A stretch of DNA of 64,000 nt from Flaviflagellibacter rhizophilus (GCF_033898525.1 NZ_JAXAFJ010000009.1:62001-126000); one strand, 5' to 3'. Counted from the stretch's first letter, positions 42,208-51,548 are shown. The notes: generated from the sequence alone by a model not told the origin. Program-made: numbers and translations.

Positions 42208-43222
42208 CGGTTTCGAGCACGTCCATCCCGCGGTCGGTGTCGTTGAGACAGGGAATGGCGGTGAAGTTCACGCCGCCGTTCTCGTGGAAATACTCCGCAT
42301 TCTCGACGCCGATCTCCTCGATGGTCTCAAGGCAATCGGACGTGAAGCCGGGCGTGACCACTGCCAGGTTCTTGACGCCTGACCGAGCGAGATCCTTCAC
42401 CGTCTCGTCGGTGTAGGGCCGCAGCCATTCCTCGGTGCCGAAGCGCGACTGGAAGCCCAAACGCAACTGCTTGTCGTCCATTCCCATGGCCTCGCGCAGC
42501 AGCCGCCACGTCTTGGCGCAATGGCAGTGGTAGGGGTCACCCTTCAGCAGGTAGCTCTTCGGCACGCCGTGGAACGAGGACAGGATGACGTCGGGCGTCC
42601 AGTCCAAAGTTGCCAGATGCTCCTCGATGCCGCCCTTCACCGCATGGATGTAGACGGGATCGTCGTGCCAGGGCGGCGCCACGCGCAGGATCGGCTGCCA
42701 GCGCATGGACTTGAGCTTGTCGAACACCTTGTCGCAGACCGTCGCCGTCGTCGCCGCCGCATATTGCGGGTACATCGGCACCACCAGCAGCCGCTCGCAG
42801 CCCTGCGCGTGCAGGGCGTCGATGCGCGACGCGATGCTGGGATTGCCGTAGCGCATGGCCCAGTCGAAAACGACGTCGTCGCCGAGATCCGCCAGCCGCG
42901 CTGCCAGCTTTTCGGTTTGCGCGCGGGTGATGGTCTTCAGCGGCCCCTCGTCCCGCTCATCGTTCCAGATGCTCGCATAGTCGCGGCCCTTGGGGCCGGG
43001 GCGCTTGGTGAGGATGATGAGGTTGAGGATCGGCCACCACAGCCAGCGCGGCGTCTCGATCACGCGGCGGTCCGACAGGAACTCCTTCAAGTAGCGCCGC
43101 ATCGGCCAGTAGGTGGTGCCATCCGGCGTTCCGAGATTGACGACAAGGACACCGATCCTGCCGGCTTTCACCGGCACGTGGTCATGGGGCAGGCGAACGG
43201 CGCGCGACGGGTCTTTGGGCAT
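42176..43222 (-). CDS. hemH: Ferrochelatase
   Basis: Encodes 348 residues. Inserts ferrous iron into protoporphyrin IX, the last step of protohaem synthesis. Family markers: GVLVVNLGTPDGTTYWPMRR, YLKEFLSDRRVIE, VVPMYPQYAAATTATV, the active-site His in ILSSFHGVPKSYL and the Glu in TPGFTSDCLETIEEIG. Length and N-terminus match typical alphaproteobacterial HemH. It is convergent with, and overlaps by 32 bases, the MFS exporter. Confidence 0.95.
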   Translation of the reverse strand: MPKDPSRAVRLPHDHVPVKAGRIGVLVVNLGTPDGTTYWPMRRYLKEFLSDRRVIETPRWLWWPILNLIILTKRPGPKGRDYASIWNDERDEGPLKTITRAQTEKLAARLADLGDDVVFDWAMRYGNPSIASRIDALHAQGCERLLVVPMYPQYAAATTATVCDKVFDKLKSMRWQPILRVAPPWHDDPVYIHAVKGGIEEHLATLDWTPDVILSSFHGVPKSYLLKGDPYHCHCAKTWRLLREAMGMDDKQLRLGFQSRFGTEEWLRPYTDETVKDLARSGVKNLAVVTPGFTSDCLETIEEIGVENAEYFHENGGVNFTAIPCLNDTDRGMDVLETVTRRELMGWV

Positions 43223-43309
43223 CGGGTCCTGGCAAAGATGCGGAGATCTGGCCCCTATCTAGGGCCCTCACGAGCCCGGCGCCATCTGCTTCGCTGCGGA
43301 CCTATCGTC

Positions 43310-45043
43310 CTAGCCGAGAGGTGATCCCGAGGAGAGCAGTCCCATCATCAGCAGGAGGCCGAATGCAAGGACCGCCAGACCGGCCAGCGCCTCTATGCCG
43401 CGCGCCGCCAGCACGGACCCCTCGCCCGAAGTTCCGGCCGCGAGCCGCAGCGCCAGCCCCTTCGCCGAGACGGAGAAGATGGCGATGGCCGATACCGTCA
43501 GCGCCGTTCCGACAGCCATGGCAAAGGTTGCGGCGATGCCGGCCCAGACCATGCCCTGCGCCATGGCGAAGACCAGGATGAGCAGCGCACCCGTGCAGGG
43601 ACGCAGTCCGATGGCGACCACCGCCGTCGTCGCACGCCGCCAGTCGAACGGTCCCGACAGCGTTTCCGGTCCGGGGGCGTGCTGGTGGCCGCAGCCATCG
43701 TCGCAGCCGGCGCCATGCGCGGGTGTTTCACCGCGCAGGCTGGCCAGCAAGGCACGGCCGCGCCGCGCGACGAGGTTGAGACCTACGGCTGCGATCAGCA
43801 CGTAGCTGCCAAGTTCGAGCCACCAGGCGGCAACTCCCATCTCGCGGCTGGTGACGCCCAGCACACCGGCGAGCACACCTACGACGAGGATGGCTGTGAG
43901 TGCCTGCGCGAAGGCCGACGCAAACGAGATCATCAGCCCGCGCCGCAGGGTTTCGCCCGTGGCGACGAGGTAGGAGGATATCACCGCCTTGCCGTGACCG
44001 GGTCCGGCGGCGTGGAACACCCCGTAGGCAAAGGCGAGGCCCGCCAGCAGGAACAGGGCCGAGCCGTCCTGCTTGGACTCGGACAGCGCGCCCGACATCA
44101 TCTGGTAGAAGGCGGATTGCTGACGGGCGATCCAGCCGAACAGGCCGGTGGTCGCGACATTGGAAGCACCGTCCGGACGCACCACGCCAAAGGCGCCGAG
44201 CGCGCCATTCGCAGGCGCCGCCGCTGCGGGATCGTTTGCCCCCTGCGCAGTTGACGCGATCGACTGCGCCTGCCCCACACGCGCCGCAACATCGGTGGGC
44301 GCGTCAGAGGAAGTTTGAGCCGGTGATTCGGCCACCACTTCGCCCACGCCGCCGCCGGTTTCCGCGGGAGGCGCCGCAACAGCAGCGTCCGCCTCTGGTC
44401 CAGTGCCGCAACGCACTAGAACCAGATTGGCGAAACGGGCACCAAACCCGCTGCCGGAGTTCAGATTGGTGAAGAAGTCCTCCGTCAACTGCCCGGAAGC
44501 GTCGGTGGCGGCCTCTTCCTTCGGCGCCTCGGCCGTGACGGTGCAGCCGCCCGGTGCGCCGGCCAGATGGACCGGGTCCTTCTCCGCGAAATCGAAGGCC
44601 ACGAAATAGGTCGGGTCGAACACCTCGATGCGCAGACCGTTTCGTGCCTCGGGCGGCACATTCGGCATCGGCAGAACGAAATGCAGGGTCAGCGCCGTGC
44701 CGTCGTGATCGAGCCAGTAGCCCGGCGCAGGTGGCTCCAGCGGCACATCCTTGCCGCCCACCCTTGCGAAGGTGAAGTAGTCGAACTCCTTGAGCGACTG
44801 CACATTCACATCGGCCAGATCCGCAAGTTCCTCGCGCGACAGCTTGCCGTCCCCGTCGGTATCCAGCCCCTGGACGGCGTAGGACGAGAACACGTCGTCG
44901 AAGCGCCAGTCGTGCCTGACACCAGTGGGCAGGCCGTCCGCGTATTCCACGGTCGTCACCACGGTGACGAAGACGTGGGGATGCGCGAGTGCGGGCCCGG
45001 CGCCGAGCGCCAGCAGAAGAAAGGCGAGGATGCGAAGGAAGGG
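43310..45043 (-). CDS. DUF1007-NicO fusion, nickel/cobalt exporter
   Basis: Encodes 577 residues. A signal peptide (FLRILAFLLLALGAGPALA) leads into a DUF1007 domain (HPHVFVTVVTTVEYADGLPT, DTDGDGKLSREEL, an EF-hand-like loop). A linker rich in Ala/Pro follows, then a NicO/RcnA-type transporter: FHAAGPGHGKAVISSYLVAT, a His/Cys loop CDDGCGHQHAPGPE, and AVVAIGLRPCTGALLILVFA. Usually these are two genes. The likely role is Ni/Co efflux or handling. TTG 45091 in frame overlaps the upstream stop, but ATG 45043 starts the signal peptide. Confidence 0.85.
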   Translation of the reverse strand, partial: PFLRILAFLLLALGAGPALAHPHVFVTVVTTVEYADGLPTGVRHDWRFDDVFSSYAVQGLDTDGDGKLSREELADLADVNVQSLKEFDYFTFARVGGKDVPLEPPAPGYWLDHDGTALTLHFVLPMPNVPPEARNGLRIEVFDPTYFVAFDFAEKDPVHLAGAPGGCTVTAEAPKEEAATDASGQLTEDFFTNLNSGSGFGARFANLVLVRCGTGPEADAAVAAPPAETGGGVGEVVAESPAQTSSDAPTDVAARVGQAQSIASTAQGANDPAAAAPANGALGAFGVVRPDGASNVATTGLFGWIARQQSAFYQMMSGALSESKQDGSALFLLAGLAFAYGVFHAAGPGHGKAVISSYLVATGETLRRGLMISFASAFAQALTAILVVGVLAGVLGVTSREMGVAAWWLELGSYVLIAAVGLNLVARRGRALLASLRGETPAHGAGCDDGCGHQHAPGPETLSGPFDWRRATTAVVAIGLRPCTGALLILVFAMAQGMVWAGIAATFAMAVGTALTVSAIAIFSVSAKGLALRLAAGTSGEGSVLAARGIEALAGLAVLAFGLLLMMGLLSSGSPLG

Positions 45044-45087
45044 CATAGCTGTGGACTGAACCGGCTTTGCGATGATTTTCGGGCGGC

Positions 45088-45804
45088 TCAAAGATCATCC
45101 GCCTCTGGCGGCTTTCCGGAGAGCGGGGCACGGGCGATCAGGGTCAACGGGCCACCGCCCTCCGGCTCCCGGTACAAAGCGACCGAGCGGAACGCCAAAG
45201 CGTGCCTTGCCCCCGAGGCTTCATACTGGCGCTCGAGTGAGGCGCACACCGTCTCGGCCACATCTTCAGGCAAGGGACCCCCAAGCGTCATGTGGAAGGT
45301 GAAGGCGTTGAACACATAGGGGTAGCCCCAGCGATCGAGGTTCTGGCGCTGCGCCTGGGTCAGGTCATCGTGCAGCCGCTTCGCCCTCTCCTGCGGCGAC
45401 AGCGCGGCGCGAAAATCATCGAAAGTGGAAACGCAGGATGCCCCGAGGGCCTGCACTTCGGGAGACGGCTCCGACAGCAGCAGCGCGGCGTAGGTGCCGT
45501 GCAGCCGCAAAGCGGGGGGCGCGACGGTGAACGGCGCCTGCTCGGCTCCGAAGTCGGACAGCGCCTTCCGCAGCCCATCCTCCGTTCGGCCGTCAGCCAG
45601 CCGGAAGGGCGCCTTCAGGGTGGCGTGGAAGCCATAGCGGCGCGCGGATGCGGTGTGGCGCTGCCAGTCCTCGGCGGATATTCCCTCTGGCACAAAGGGC
45701 TCCAGATCCTCTCCCGTTTCCGGATCGCGTCCGAGGATGCGGCAGCCGAATGCCCAAAGCGGAGTATCCCGCTCAGGTGCGAAGTAGATCGCGTAACGCG
45801 CCAT
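45088..45804 (-). CDS. DUF1045 2H-phosphoesterase-like phosphonate protein
   Basis: Encodes 238 residues with the two HxT motifs of 2H phosphodiesterases: RRYGFHATLKAPFRLADG (first) and NAFTFHMTLGGPLPEDVAET (second). DUF1045 proteins accompany phosphonate utilisation genes and probably open cyclic phosphodiester intermediates. Its start overlaps the phnM stop (TGATG), confirming the link. Confidence 0.85.
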   Translation of the reverse strand: MARYAIYFAPERDTPLWAFGCRILGRDPETGEDLEPFVPEGISAEDWQRHTASARRYGFHATLKAPFRLADGRTEDGLRKALSDFGAEQAPFTVAPPALRLHGTYAALLLSEPSPEVQALGASCVSTFDDFRAALSPQERAKRLHDDLTQAQRQNLDRWGYPYVFNAFTFHMTLGGPLPEDVAETVCASLERQYEASGARHALAFRSVALYREPEGGGPLTLIARAPLSGKPPEADDL

Positions 45805-46943
45805 CAGAACACCCTCTGCCCGCCGGCCATCACTTCGCGCACCACCGGCGTGTCGCCCGCGAGCCGGAACCGCAGCAGATCCGCCCGCAGGCCGGGCCGC
45901 AGCCGGCCGCGATCCGCCAGTCCCAGCATATCCGCAGGCCGCGAGGTCACCATCGCCAGCGCGGCGGGCAAGCCCATGCCGTGGCTGGCGACCAGCACCT
46001 GCACCGCCTGCAATAGACTGGCCGGGACATAATCTGATGACAGCACTCGGATGAGGCCCGTGGCTGCCAACGCACCCACGGCCACGCCGCCGGAATGAGA
46101 ACCGCCGCGCGTCACATTCGGTGCGCCGCCAATGGTGACGAGGCCGGCATCGCCCGCCGCGCGCGCGGCTTCCTCGGTAGTCGGAAATTCGGATATCGTG
46201 CAGCCGGCAGCAACCGCCTCCGCCACATGGCCCGGCGTGGTGTCGTCATGGCTTGCCATGGGGATCCCCCGCTCGCGGAAGAAGGCGGCGGCACGCGCGA
46301 AGTTGAGGCGCGCGGCCTCGCTTCCCTTGCGGACCTGTTCGGCGATGATGGTCTCCACCTCCTCGGCGCTGCGGCCCTCACCCTCCACGAAGCGGCGGTA
46401 GTGCGCGAGGTCGCGCCATTGCCGTTGGCCCGGCGTGTGGTCCATCAGCGAGGCGAGCGCGAGGATCGACGGCTCCGCACCCGCCTCCACCCGCTCCATC
46501 ATCGAGGGGTCGGTGGCCTCGCAGCGCAGATGGAGGCGGTGATCGGCCCGCAGCAGGCCAGCCGCGCGGGCATCGCGGATGGCCTCCACGGCCGTCTTCA
46601 GGATCTTGGGGCGGTAGTCCTTGCCGTCGTCATAGCCGCCGGCCACCACCGCGTCATAGACGGTCGTCATGCCCGACGCGACAACCTGCGCATCATGTGC
46701 GAGCAGTGCCGCCAAGGGGTTCGGCCAGATCACGCCCGGTCTCGGCACGAAGTGACGTTCCAGATTGTCGGTGTGGCACTCGATCAGCCCCGGCGAAACG
46801 AAATCGCCTTCCACATCAACGGCGTGCGGCAAGGCGCTCAGGCCGGGCTGCACGTCCTCGATGCCGCCCGGGCCGTAGAGGATCGTCCCGGTCAACACCT
46901 CGTCGTCCAGAACGAGGCGGGCATTCGTGAGCAGCGTGGTCAT
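45804..46943 (-). CDS. phnM: RPnTP hydrolase PhnM, C-P lyase pathway
   Basis: Encodes 379 residues of the amidohydrolase superfamily. PhnM releases pyrophosphate from ribose methylphosphonate 5-triphosphate in C-P lyase catabolism. Markers: DFVSPGLIECHTDNLERHFV, MTTVYDAVVAGG, IPMASHDDTTPGHVAEAVAA, ISEFPTTEEAARAAGDAGL and GAPNVTRGGSHSGGVAVGAL. The frame is open to 47072, but ATG 46943 fits the family. The phnGHIJKL core is not in this window, so it either lies elsewhere or this pair has another substrate. Confidence 0.92.
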   Translation of the reverse strand: MTTLLTNARLVLDDEVLTGTILYGPGGIEDVQPGLSALPHAVDVEGDFVSPGLIECHTDNLERHFVPRPGVIWPNPLAALLAHDAQVVASGMTTVYDAVVAGGYDDGKDYRPKILKTAVEAIRDARAAGLLRADHRLHLRCEATDPSMMERVEAGAEPSILALASLMDHTPGQRQWRDLAHYRRFVEGEGRSAEEVETIIAEQVRKGSEAARLNFARAAAFFRERGIPMASHDDTTPGHVAEAVAAGCTISEFPTTEEAARAAGDAGLVTIGGAPNVTRGGSHSGGVAVGALAATGLIRVLSSDYVPASLLQAVQVLVASHGMGLPAALAMVTSRPADMLGLADRGRLRPGLRADLLRFRLAGDTPVVREVMAGGQRVF

Positions 46944-47013
46944 GCAGGGTCCCTTGGGCGCGTCCGGCTTGTACCAGTCGCGCCCACCGGGGTGAACCCG
47001 CAGCGTCAAGCGG

Positions 47014-48606
47014 TCAGGCCCCCAGCGCCCCGCCATCGGCGCGCGGATCGTGCATGCCCTCGATGCGACCATCGGGATGCCAGACGATCATCCCGGCATG
47101 GCCGGTCTCGGAGCTGAACGGCTCGTCCAGCATGTCCACCTCGTGGCCGCGCCGCAGCATCTCGTCCAGCAGTTCGCCCTCGAACCGGGGCTCCATCTTC
47201 AGCGAGGTCTCGGCATCGCCCCAGGCCCGCCCGAGCCGCCAGCGCGGAGCGGTGATCGCCTGCTCGATGCTGGCGCCGAACCCGGCATAGCGCGCGAAGA
47301 TCGCCGCCTGCGTCTGCGGCTGGCCGTCGCCGCCATGCGAGCCATAGGTCACCACCCGGCCATCCTTCAGCGCGGCCACGGGCGGGTTAAGCGTGTGGAA
47401 CGGCATGCGGCCCGGTGCCAGCCTGTTGTGCGAGCGGCGGTCCATGCTGAAGCCGGCCCCGCGGTTCTGCCAGACCACCCCCGTCTTGGGCAGCACGCAG
47501 CCCGAGCCCCATTCCCAATAAATGCTCTGGATGTAGCTGACCGCACGCCCCTGCCCGTCTATGGCGCCGAGCCAGACGGTATCGCCCTCGCCCTCGGCGG
47601 CCGGCCACGGCAGCGCACGGTCGCGCACGACCTTCGCGGCTTCGCTGGCGAGCCGCTCAGGCGTGAGGAAGGATGCGGGGTCATGGTCCAGATCGCGCGG
47701 ATCGGTGATGAAGCGATCGCGCACGAGGAAAGCCCGCTTGGTGGCCTCCACCAGACCATGGACGAAATCGACGCCGTCCATGCGCCCGAGGTCCAGCTGC
47801 TCCGCGATCCCGAGGATCATCAAGGCCGCAAGGCCCTGCGTCGGAGGCTGGGCGTTCCAAACCTGCCCGAGCTTGAGCCGAACCGTCAGCGGATCGCGGA
47901 AGCGGGCTTCGTAGCGCCTGAGGTCGTCGCGGGTGACGGGAGAGCCGATGCGCTCCAGGTCGGCCGCCATTTCGCGGCCGACATCGCCGCGATAAAAATC
48001 GCGCAGCCCGGCACGTGACAGCTGATCGAGGGTCGCGGCCAAGGCCGGCTGCTTCAGGGTCTCGCCGGCGCCCGCCAGCTTCCCGTCCGTCAGGTAATGG
48101 TCCGCAAAGCCGGGCGCGGCGAACAAGGCATCGCGGAGCTTCGGCTGATTGCCCGCCTGTCCGGCCGACACCCTGTAGCCGTCGCGGGCGTGGCCGATCG
48201 CATCGCTCAGCAGCACGTCGAGCGGCAGGCGCCCGCCGGCCATGCGCGCGCCCTCCAGTGCCTTCTCCCAGCCGGAGACGGCGCCTGCGACCGTGGCTGC
48301 CCCTAGCGGGCCGCGCGCGGGGACCGCGTCGAAGCCGGCATTCTCATAGGCGTCGATCGTCGTTCCCTGCCCGGCAGGTCCGCAGGCCTCGATATAGGCG
48401 ACCCGGCCATCGGGCTCGCGCACCACCCAGAAGGCGTCGCCGCCGATGCCGTTCATGTGCGGATAGGTGACTGCGATGGTGGCAGCCATCGCGATCATCG
48501 CCTCCCAGGCATTTCCGCCCTCGGCAAGGATGGAACGCCCGGTCTCGACAGCGAGGCTGTGGGGCGCGGCGACGACGCCGCGTGTGGAGGTGGCAAGGTT
48601 CAGCAT
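47014..48606 (-). CDS. Gamma-glutamyltransferase family protein
   Basis: Encodes 530 residues, beginning STRGVVAAPHSLAVETGRSI, with AVTYPHMNGIGGDAFWVVRE (substrate region). The processing site with the presumed nucleophile is GEGDTVWLGAIDGQGRAVSY, where Thr starts the small subunit. The usual Thr-Thr pair is Thr-Val here. NAQPPTQGLAALMILG and the terminal GHAGMIVWHPDGRIEGMHDP complete the fold. No signal peptide is evident, so it may be cytosolic. ATG 48606 gives the family N-terminus. Confidence 0.88.
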   Translation of the reverse strand: MLNLATSTRGVVAAPHSLAVETGRSILAEGGNAWEAMIAMAATIAVTYPHMNGIGGDAFWVVREPDGRVAYIEACGPAGQGTTIDAYENAGFDAVPARGPLGAATVAGAVSGWEKALEGARMAGGRLPLDVLLSDAIGHARDGYRVSAGQAGNQPKLRDALFAAPGFADHYLTDGKLAGAGETLKQPALAATLDQLSRAGLRDFYRGDVGREMAADLERIGSPVTRDDLRRYEARFRDPLTVRLKLGQVWNAQPPTQGLAALMILGIAEQLDLGRMDGVDFVHGLVEATKRAFLVRDRFITDPRDLDHDPASFLTPERLASEAAKVVRDRALPWPAAEGEGDTVWLGAIDGQGRAVSYIQSIYWEWGSGCVLPKTGVVWQNRGAGFSMDRRSHNRLAPGRMPFHTLNPPVAALKDGRVVTYGSHGGDGQPQTQAAIFARYAGFGASIEQAITAPRWRLGRAWGDAETSLKMEPRFEGELLDEMLRRGHEVDMLDEPFSSETGHAGMIVWHPDGRIEGMHDPRADGGALGA

Positions 48607-48723
48607 GGCGCGGATATGAGCGGGTCCGCGCCCGGGGCGCAAGTCACGCGGTCTTGCACCTGCCGGCCTTCCCCTCCGCGCCCCATATGCTAGAACGCGC
48701 GCTGCACAGGAACGCGGAAAACC

Positions 48724-48954
48724 ATGGCTACCAGCACTTCACGAAACCAGATCACCGTGATCTCGGCCACGGTTCTCGTGGCGGTCGAGCTCCTGGTTGC
48801 GGGAGTGGCGGCCGGTTGGGCACTGGCCGGCATGCTTGGCCTCGGCGAGGTCGGCGCATGGATCTTCGAGGGGATCGGCGCGCTCATTGCGCTTTACCTC
48901 ATCGTGATGTTCCACCGCACAGCCGTCCGCAACTCGACGCCCCGCGCACGCTGA
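48724..48954 (+). CDS. Small membrane protein, hypothetical
   Basis: A 76-residue protein with two membrane helices (ITVISATVLVAVELLVAGVA and IFEGIGALIALYLIVMFHRT) and a basic tail. It is divergent from the gamma-glutamyltransferase gene. No family function known. Confidence 0.65.
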   Translation: MATSTSRNQITVISATVLVAVELLVAGVAAGWALAGMLGLGEVGAWIFEGIGALIALYLIVMFHRTAVRNSTPRAR

Positions 48955-49006
48955 CGCGAACCCTCTGCCGCCTGATGAGTTGTGCGTCTGTCACTGGAGG
49001 ACGCAC

Positions 49007-49246
49007 ATGGCGGACAATGAGCAAGACCTTCCGATCCGACCCGGCATGACGGTGGTCGGATCCGATGGCGCGGATATCGGCACGGTCGAACGGATCAGGC
49101 GCGACCAGATCATCCTGTCAGCCGAGGATTCAGACGATGAGCTGCAGCACGCCATCCCCTTGGACTGGGTGGAGCGCGTCTCCGACGAGGTGCAGCTCGA
49201 CCGCTCAGCCGACGAGGCCATGGAAGAGTGGGAAGAGCTGGCCTGA
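49007..49246 (+). CDS. DUF2171 protein
   Basis: A 79-residue protein: RPGMTVVGSDGADIGTVERI, then LPLDWVERV-like HAIPLDWVERVSDEVQLDRS. This PRC-barrel-like beta domain defines DUF2171, of unknown function. It is acidic at the end (DEAMEEWEELA). GGAGG lies shortly before ATG 49007. Confidence 0.8.
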   Translation: MADNEQDLPIRPGMTVVGSDGADIGTVERIRRDQIILSAEDSDDELQHAIPLDWVERVSDEVQLDRSADEAMEEWEELA

Positions 49247-49320
49247 AAAGGTCGGGTGTTGCGCGAAAAGCACTTGTTTATGACGGGCGAAGCACTTAAT
49301 TCAGCCCTTGCCCAATTTCG

Positions 49321-49715
49321 CACGTGCCTGTGGCGGCGTGCCGGTCGGACGGAAAACCCGTCTGGGCGACCGGTGTCCGGAAGTCAAAACCGGATCTAAG
49401 TCAGCGCTCTGCTGGCGGACGCAGCTTAAAGCAACGACGTAGAGGGCTTTTTTGGTCTCTGCCGGCCCCTCCAAAGGCCGGTGTTACTGAAGAGGCAACT
49501 ACTTCTTTGCCGAGGCGTGCGGACGGGAACCTCCCTTCCAATCGTTGGCCTGACAGACCCAAGCGAGATTCTCGCGACGGGATTGCTCAAGCCTTCGGCG
49601 CGAACAAGAGCCGCCGGTTCCACGGAGCCGGCAGCGATGTTGCATGACCCACCGGGGCGTCTCCACCGCGCCCAGGCAGGAATCGCTTCATCGCACGAGC
49701 CAATTTGCGTGAACG
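49321..49715 (+). promoter_or_regulatory. Structured leader upstream of ornithine decarboxylase (speF-type RNA candidate)
   Basis: Strong nested pairing: CCGGTCG (49341-49347) with CGACCGG (49367-49373), enclosing GACGG with CCGTC. TCCGG (49376-49380) then pairs with CCGGA (49390-49394), and GCCGG elements recur near 49460-49485. Alphaproteobacteria carry the conserved speF RNA before this gene, and position and structure agree. A match to the Rfam model could not be tested here. Confidence 0.55.
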
Positions 49716-49727
49716 GTGGACCCGCTG

Positions 49728-50861
49728 ATGACTGATCGTATCAAGAACTTCCTCGCCTCCCGACGTCACGAAGGTCCCATCCTCGTGGTCGATCTCGACG
49801 TCGTGCGCGAAAACTACGGCGCCTTTGCCAAGGCCCTGCCGGACACCCGCGTGTTCTATGCCGTGAAGGCGAACCCGCAGCCGGAAGTGCTGCGCCTGCT
49901 GGCCGATCTCGGCTCCTGCTTCGACTGCGCCTCGGTGGCCGAGATCCGCCAGGTGCTGTCCGCCGGTGCGACGGCTGACCGCATCTCCTTCGGCAACACC
50001 ATCAAGAAGGAGCGCGACGTCGCCGAGGCCTATCGGCTCGGTGTCGACCTCTTCGCCGTGGACTGCCGCGAGGAAGTGGAGAAGATCTCCCGCGCCGCAC
50101 CCGGCGCCCGCGTGTTCTGCCGCATCCTGTGCGATGGAGCGGGCGCGGAATGGCCGCTGTCTCGCAAGTTCGGCTGCGTTCCGGAAATGGCCGTGGACGT
50201 GCTGGAGCATGCCCACCGCCTCGGCCTCACCGCACATGGCGTGTCCTTCCACGTCGGCTCGCAGCAGCGTGACCCCGCCATGTGGGACGGCGCCCTGGCT
50301 TCGGCATCCGCGATCTTCCGCGAGTGCGCCGAGCGCGGCATCCACCTTGCGATGGTCAATCTCGGCGGTGGCTTCCCGACCCGTTATCTCAAGGAGATCC
50401 CGGGCGTGAAGAGCTACGGCGCGGCCATTTTCGAGGCGCTGCGCAAGCACTTCGGCAACCGCCTGCCCGAGACCATCATCGAGCCGGGCCGCGGCATGGT
50501 CGGCAATGCCGGCATGATCCAGGCCGAGGTTGTGCTGATCTCGAAGAAGTCGGACGCGGTGGACGAGACCCGCTGGGTCTACCTCGACATCGGCAAGTTC
50601 GGCGGCCTCGCCGAGACCATGGACGAGGCGATCCGCTATCCGATCCGCACCGCCCACGATGGCGCGGAAAAGGTGCCGTGCGTCCTCGCGGGTCCGACCT
50701 GCGATTCGGCGGACGTGCTGTACGAGAAGGAGCCGTACCTCCTCCCCGTCAGCCTGGAGATCGGCGACCTCGTGCTCATCGAGGCCACCGGCGCCTACAC
50801 GACGACTTACTCGGCGGCCGGCTTCAACGGCTTCCCGCCTCTGGAAACCGTCGTCATCTGA
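49728..50861 (+). CDS. Ornithine (lysine/ornithine) decarboxylase, fold-III PLP enzyme
   Basis: Encodes 377 residues. Makes putrescine from ornithine. PLP binds Lys47 in TRVFYAVKANPQPEVLRLLA. Other active-site segments: SFHVGSQ, NLGGGFPTRYL, IEPGRGMVGNAG and the catalytic Cys in AGPTCDSADVLYEK, as in eukaryotic-type ODCs. ATG 49728 and GTG 49716 are both possible starts. A long structured leader precedes it, and a GNAT gene and homospermidine synthase follow, forming a polyamine cluster. Confidence 0.92.
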   Translation: MTDRIKNFLASRRHEGPILVVDLDVVRENYGAFAKALPDTRVFYAVKANPQPEVLRLLADLGSCFDCASVAEIRQVLSAGATADRISFGNTIKKERDVAEAYRLGVDLFAVDCREEVEKISRAAPGARVFCRILCDGAGAEWPLSRKFGCVPEMAVDVLEHAHRLGLTAHGVSFHVGSQQRDPAMWDGALASASAIFRECAERGIHLAMVNLGGGFPTRYLKEIPGVKSYGAAIFEALRKHFGNRLPETIIEPGRGMVGNAGMIQAEVVLISKKSDAVDETRWVYLDIGKFGGLAETMDEAIRYPIRTAHDGAEKVPCVLAGPTCDSADVLYEKEPYLLPVSLEIGDLVLIEATGAYTTTYSAAGFNGFPPLETVVI

Positions 50862-50869
50862 GCCCCGTG

Positions 50870-50890
50870 CCCGCCGGAACTTCCGGCGGG
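50870..50890 (+). terminator. Hairpin after ornithine decarboxylase (no T tract)
   Basis: CCCGCCGGAA pairs with TTCCGGCGGG around one C. No T run follows, so it may stabilise the 3' end or weakly attenuate transcription into the GNAT gene. Confidence 0.45.
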
Positions 50891-50981
50891 ATCCACGGTT
50901 CACCACTGAAATCAAAGCTCCGGACGGCCCGCTCAGGCGGGTGCGAGGGCTGCGCTGCCCAAGACCTGGGAAGGCCCGGCC

Positions 50982-51521
50982 ATGATCCATATTCGTGATG
51001 AAGTCTCCGGCGATGTGTTCGCCCGCGAGGCATTGCTCCACTCGGCGTTCGGGGAGGCGCGCTTCCGCAAGACCTCCGAGCGCCTGCGCGAGGGCCGCCT
51101 GCCCGCCGCCGGCCTCGCTCTGGTGGCGGAAGACGATGGCGTCGTCGTCGGCACCGTGCGCCTGTGGAACATCAGCGCCGGCCCCAGCCGGGCCTCCCTG
51201 CTGCTGGGCCCCCTCGCCGTCTCGGCCGACCGCCAGTCCTGCGGCCTCGGCGCCAAGCTGATGCGCGTGGCGATGGGCCGTGCTGCCGAGCTTGGCCACG
51301 GATCCGTGCTGCTGGTAGGCGACGCGCCATACTATGAGCGTTTCGGCTTCACGACGGCGCACACCGCCCGCCTCTGGTTGCCCGGTCCCTACGAAACCTC
51401 GCGCTTCCTGGGCTGCGAACTGGTGGCCGGCAGCCTGGACGGCGCGGCCGGTCTGGTGAACGCCACCGGCATTGCCACGCCTGCGCAGCAGCCGGCATTC
51501 GCCCTGCGCGAAGCCGCTTAA
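50982..51521 (+). CDS. GNAT N-acetyltransferase
   Basis: Encodes 179 residues. The acetyl-CoA-binding loop is RQSCGLGAKLMRVAMGRAAE (R/QxxGxG type), preceded by LLLGPLAVSAD and followed by SVLLVGDAPYYERFGFT. The family matches the YhbS-like GNATs found between ODC and homospermidine synthase in many Hyphomicrobiales. It may acetylate a polyamine, though the substrate is only inferred from position. Confidence 0.85.
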   Translation: MIHIRDEVSGDVFAREALLHSAFGEARFRKTSERLREGRLPAAGLALVAEDDGVVVGTVRLWNISAGPSRASLLLGPLAVSADRQSCGLGAKLMRVAMGRAAELGHGSVLLVGDAPYYERFGFTTAHTARLWLPGPYETSRFLGCELVAGSLDGAAGLVNATGIATPAQQPAFALREAA

Positions 51522-51548
51522 CCTTCCTTCGAGGGGTTGACCCGTTGT

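Noticed and set aside
49587..51362. 591-residue minus-strand ORF
   Set aside because: Antisense to ornithine decarboxylase and the GNAT gene, both clearly real; Arg/Ala/Gly/His-rich shadow.
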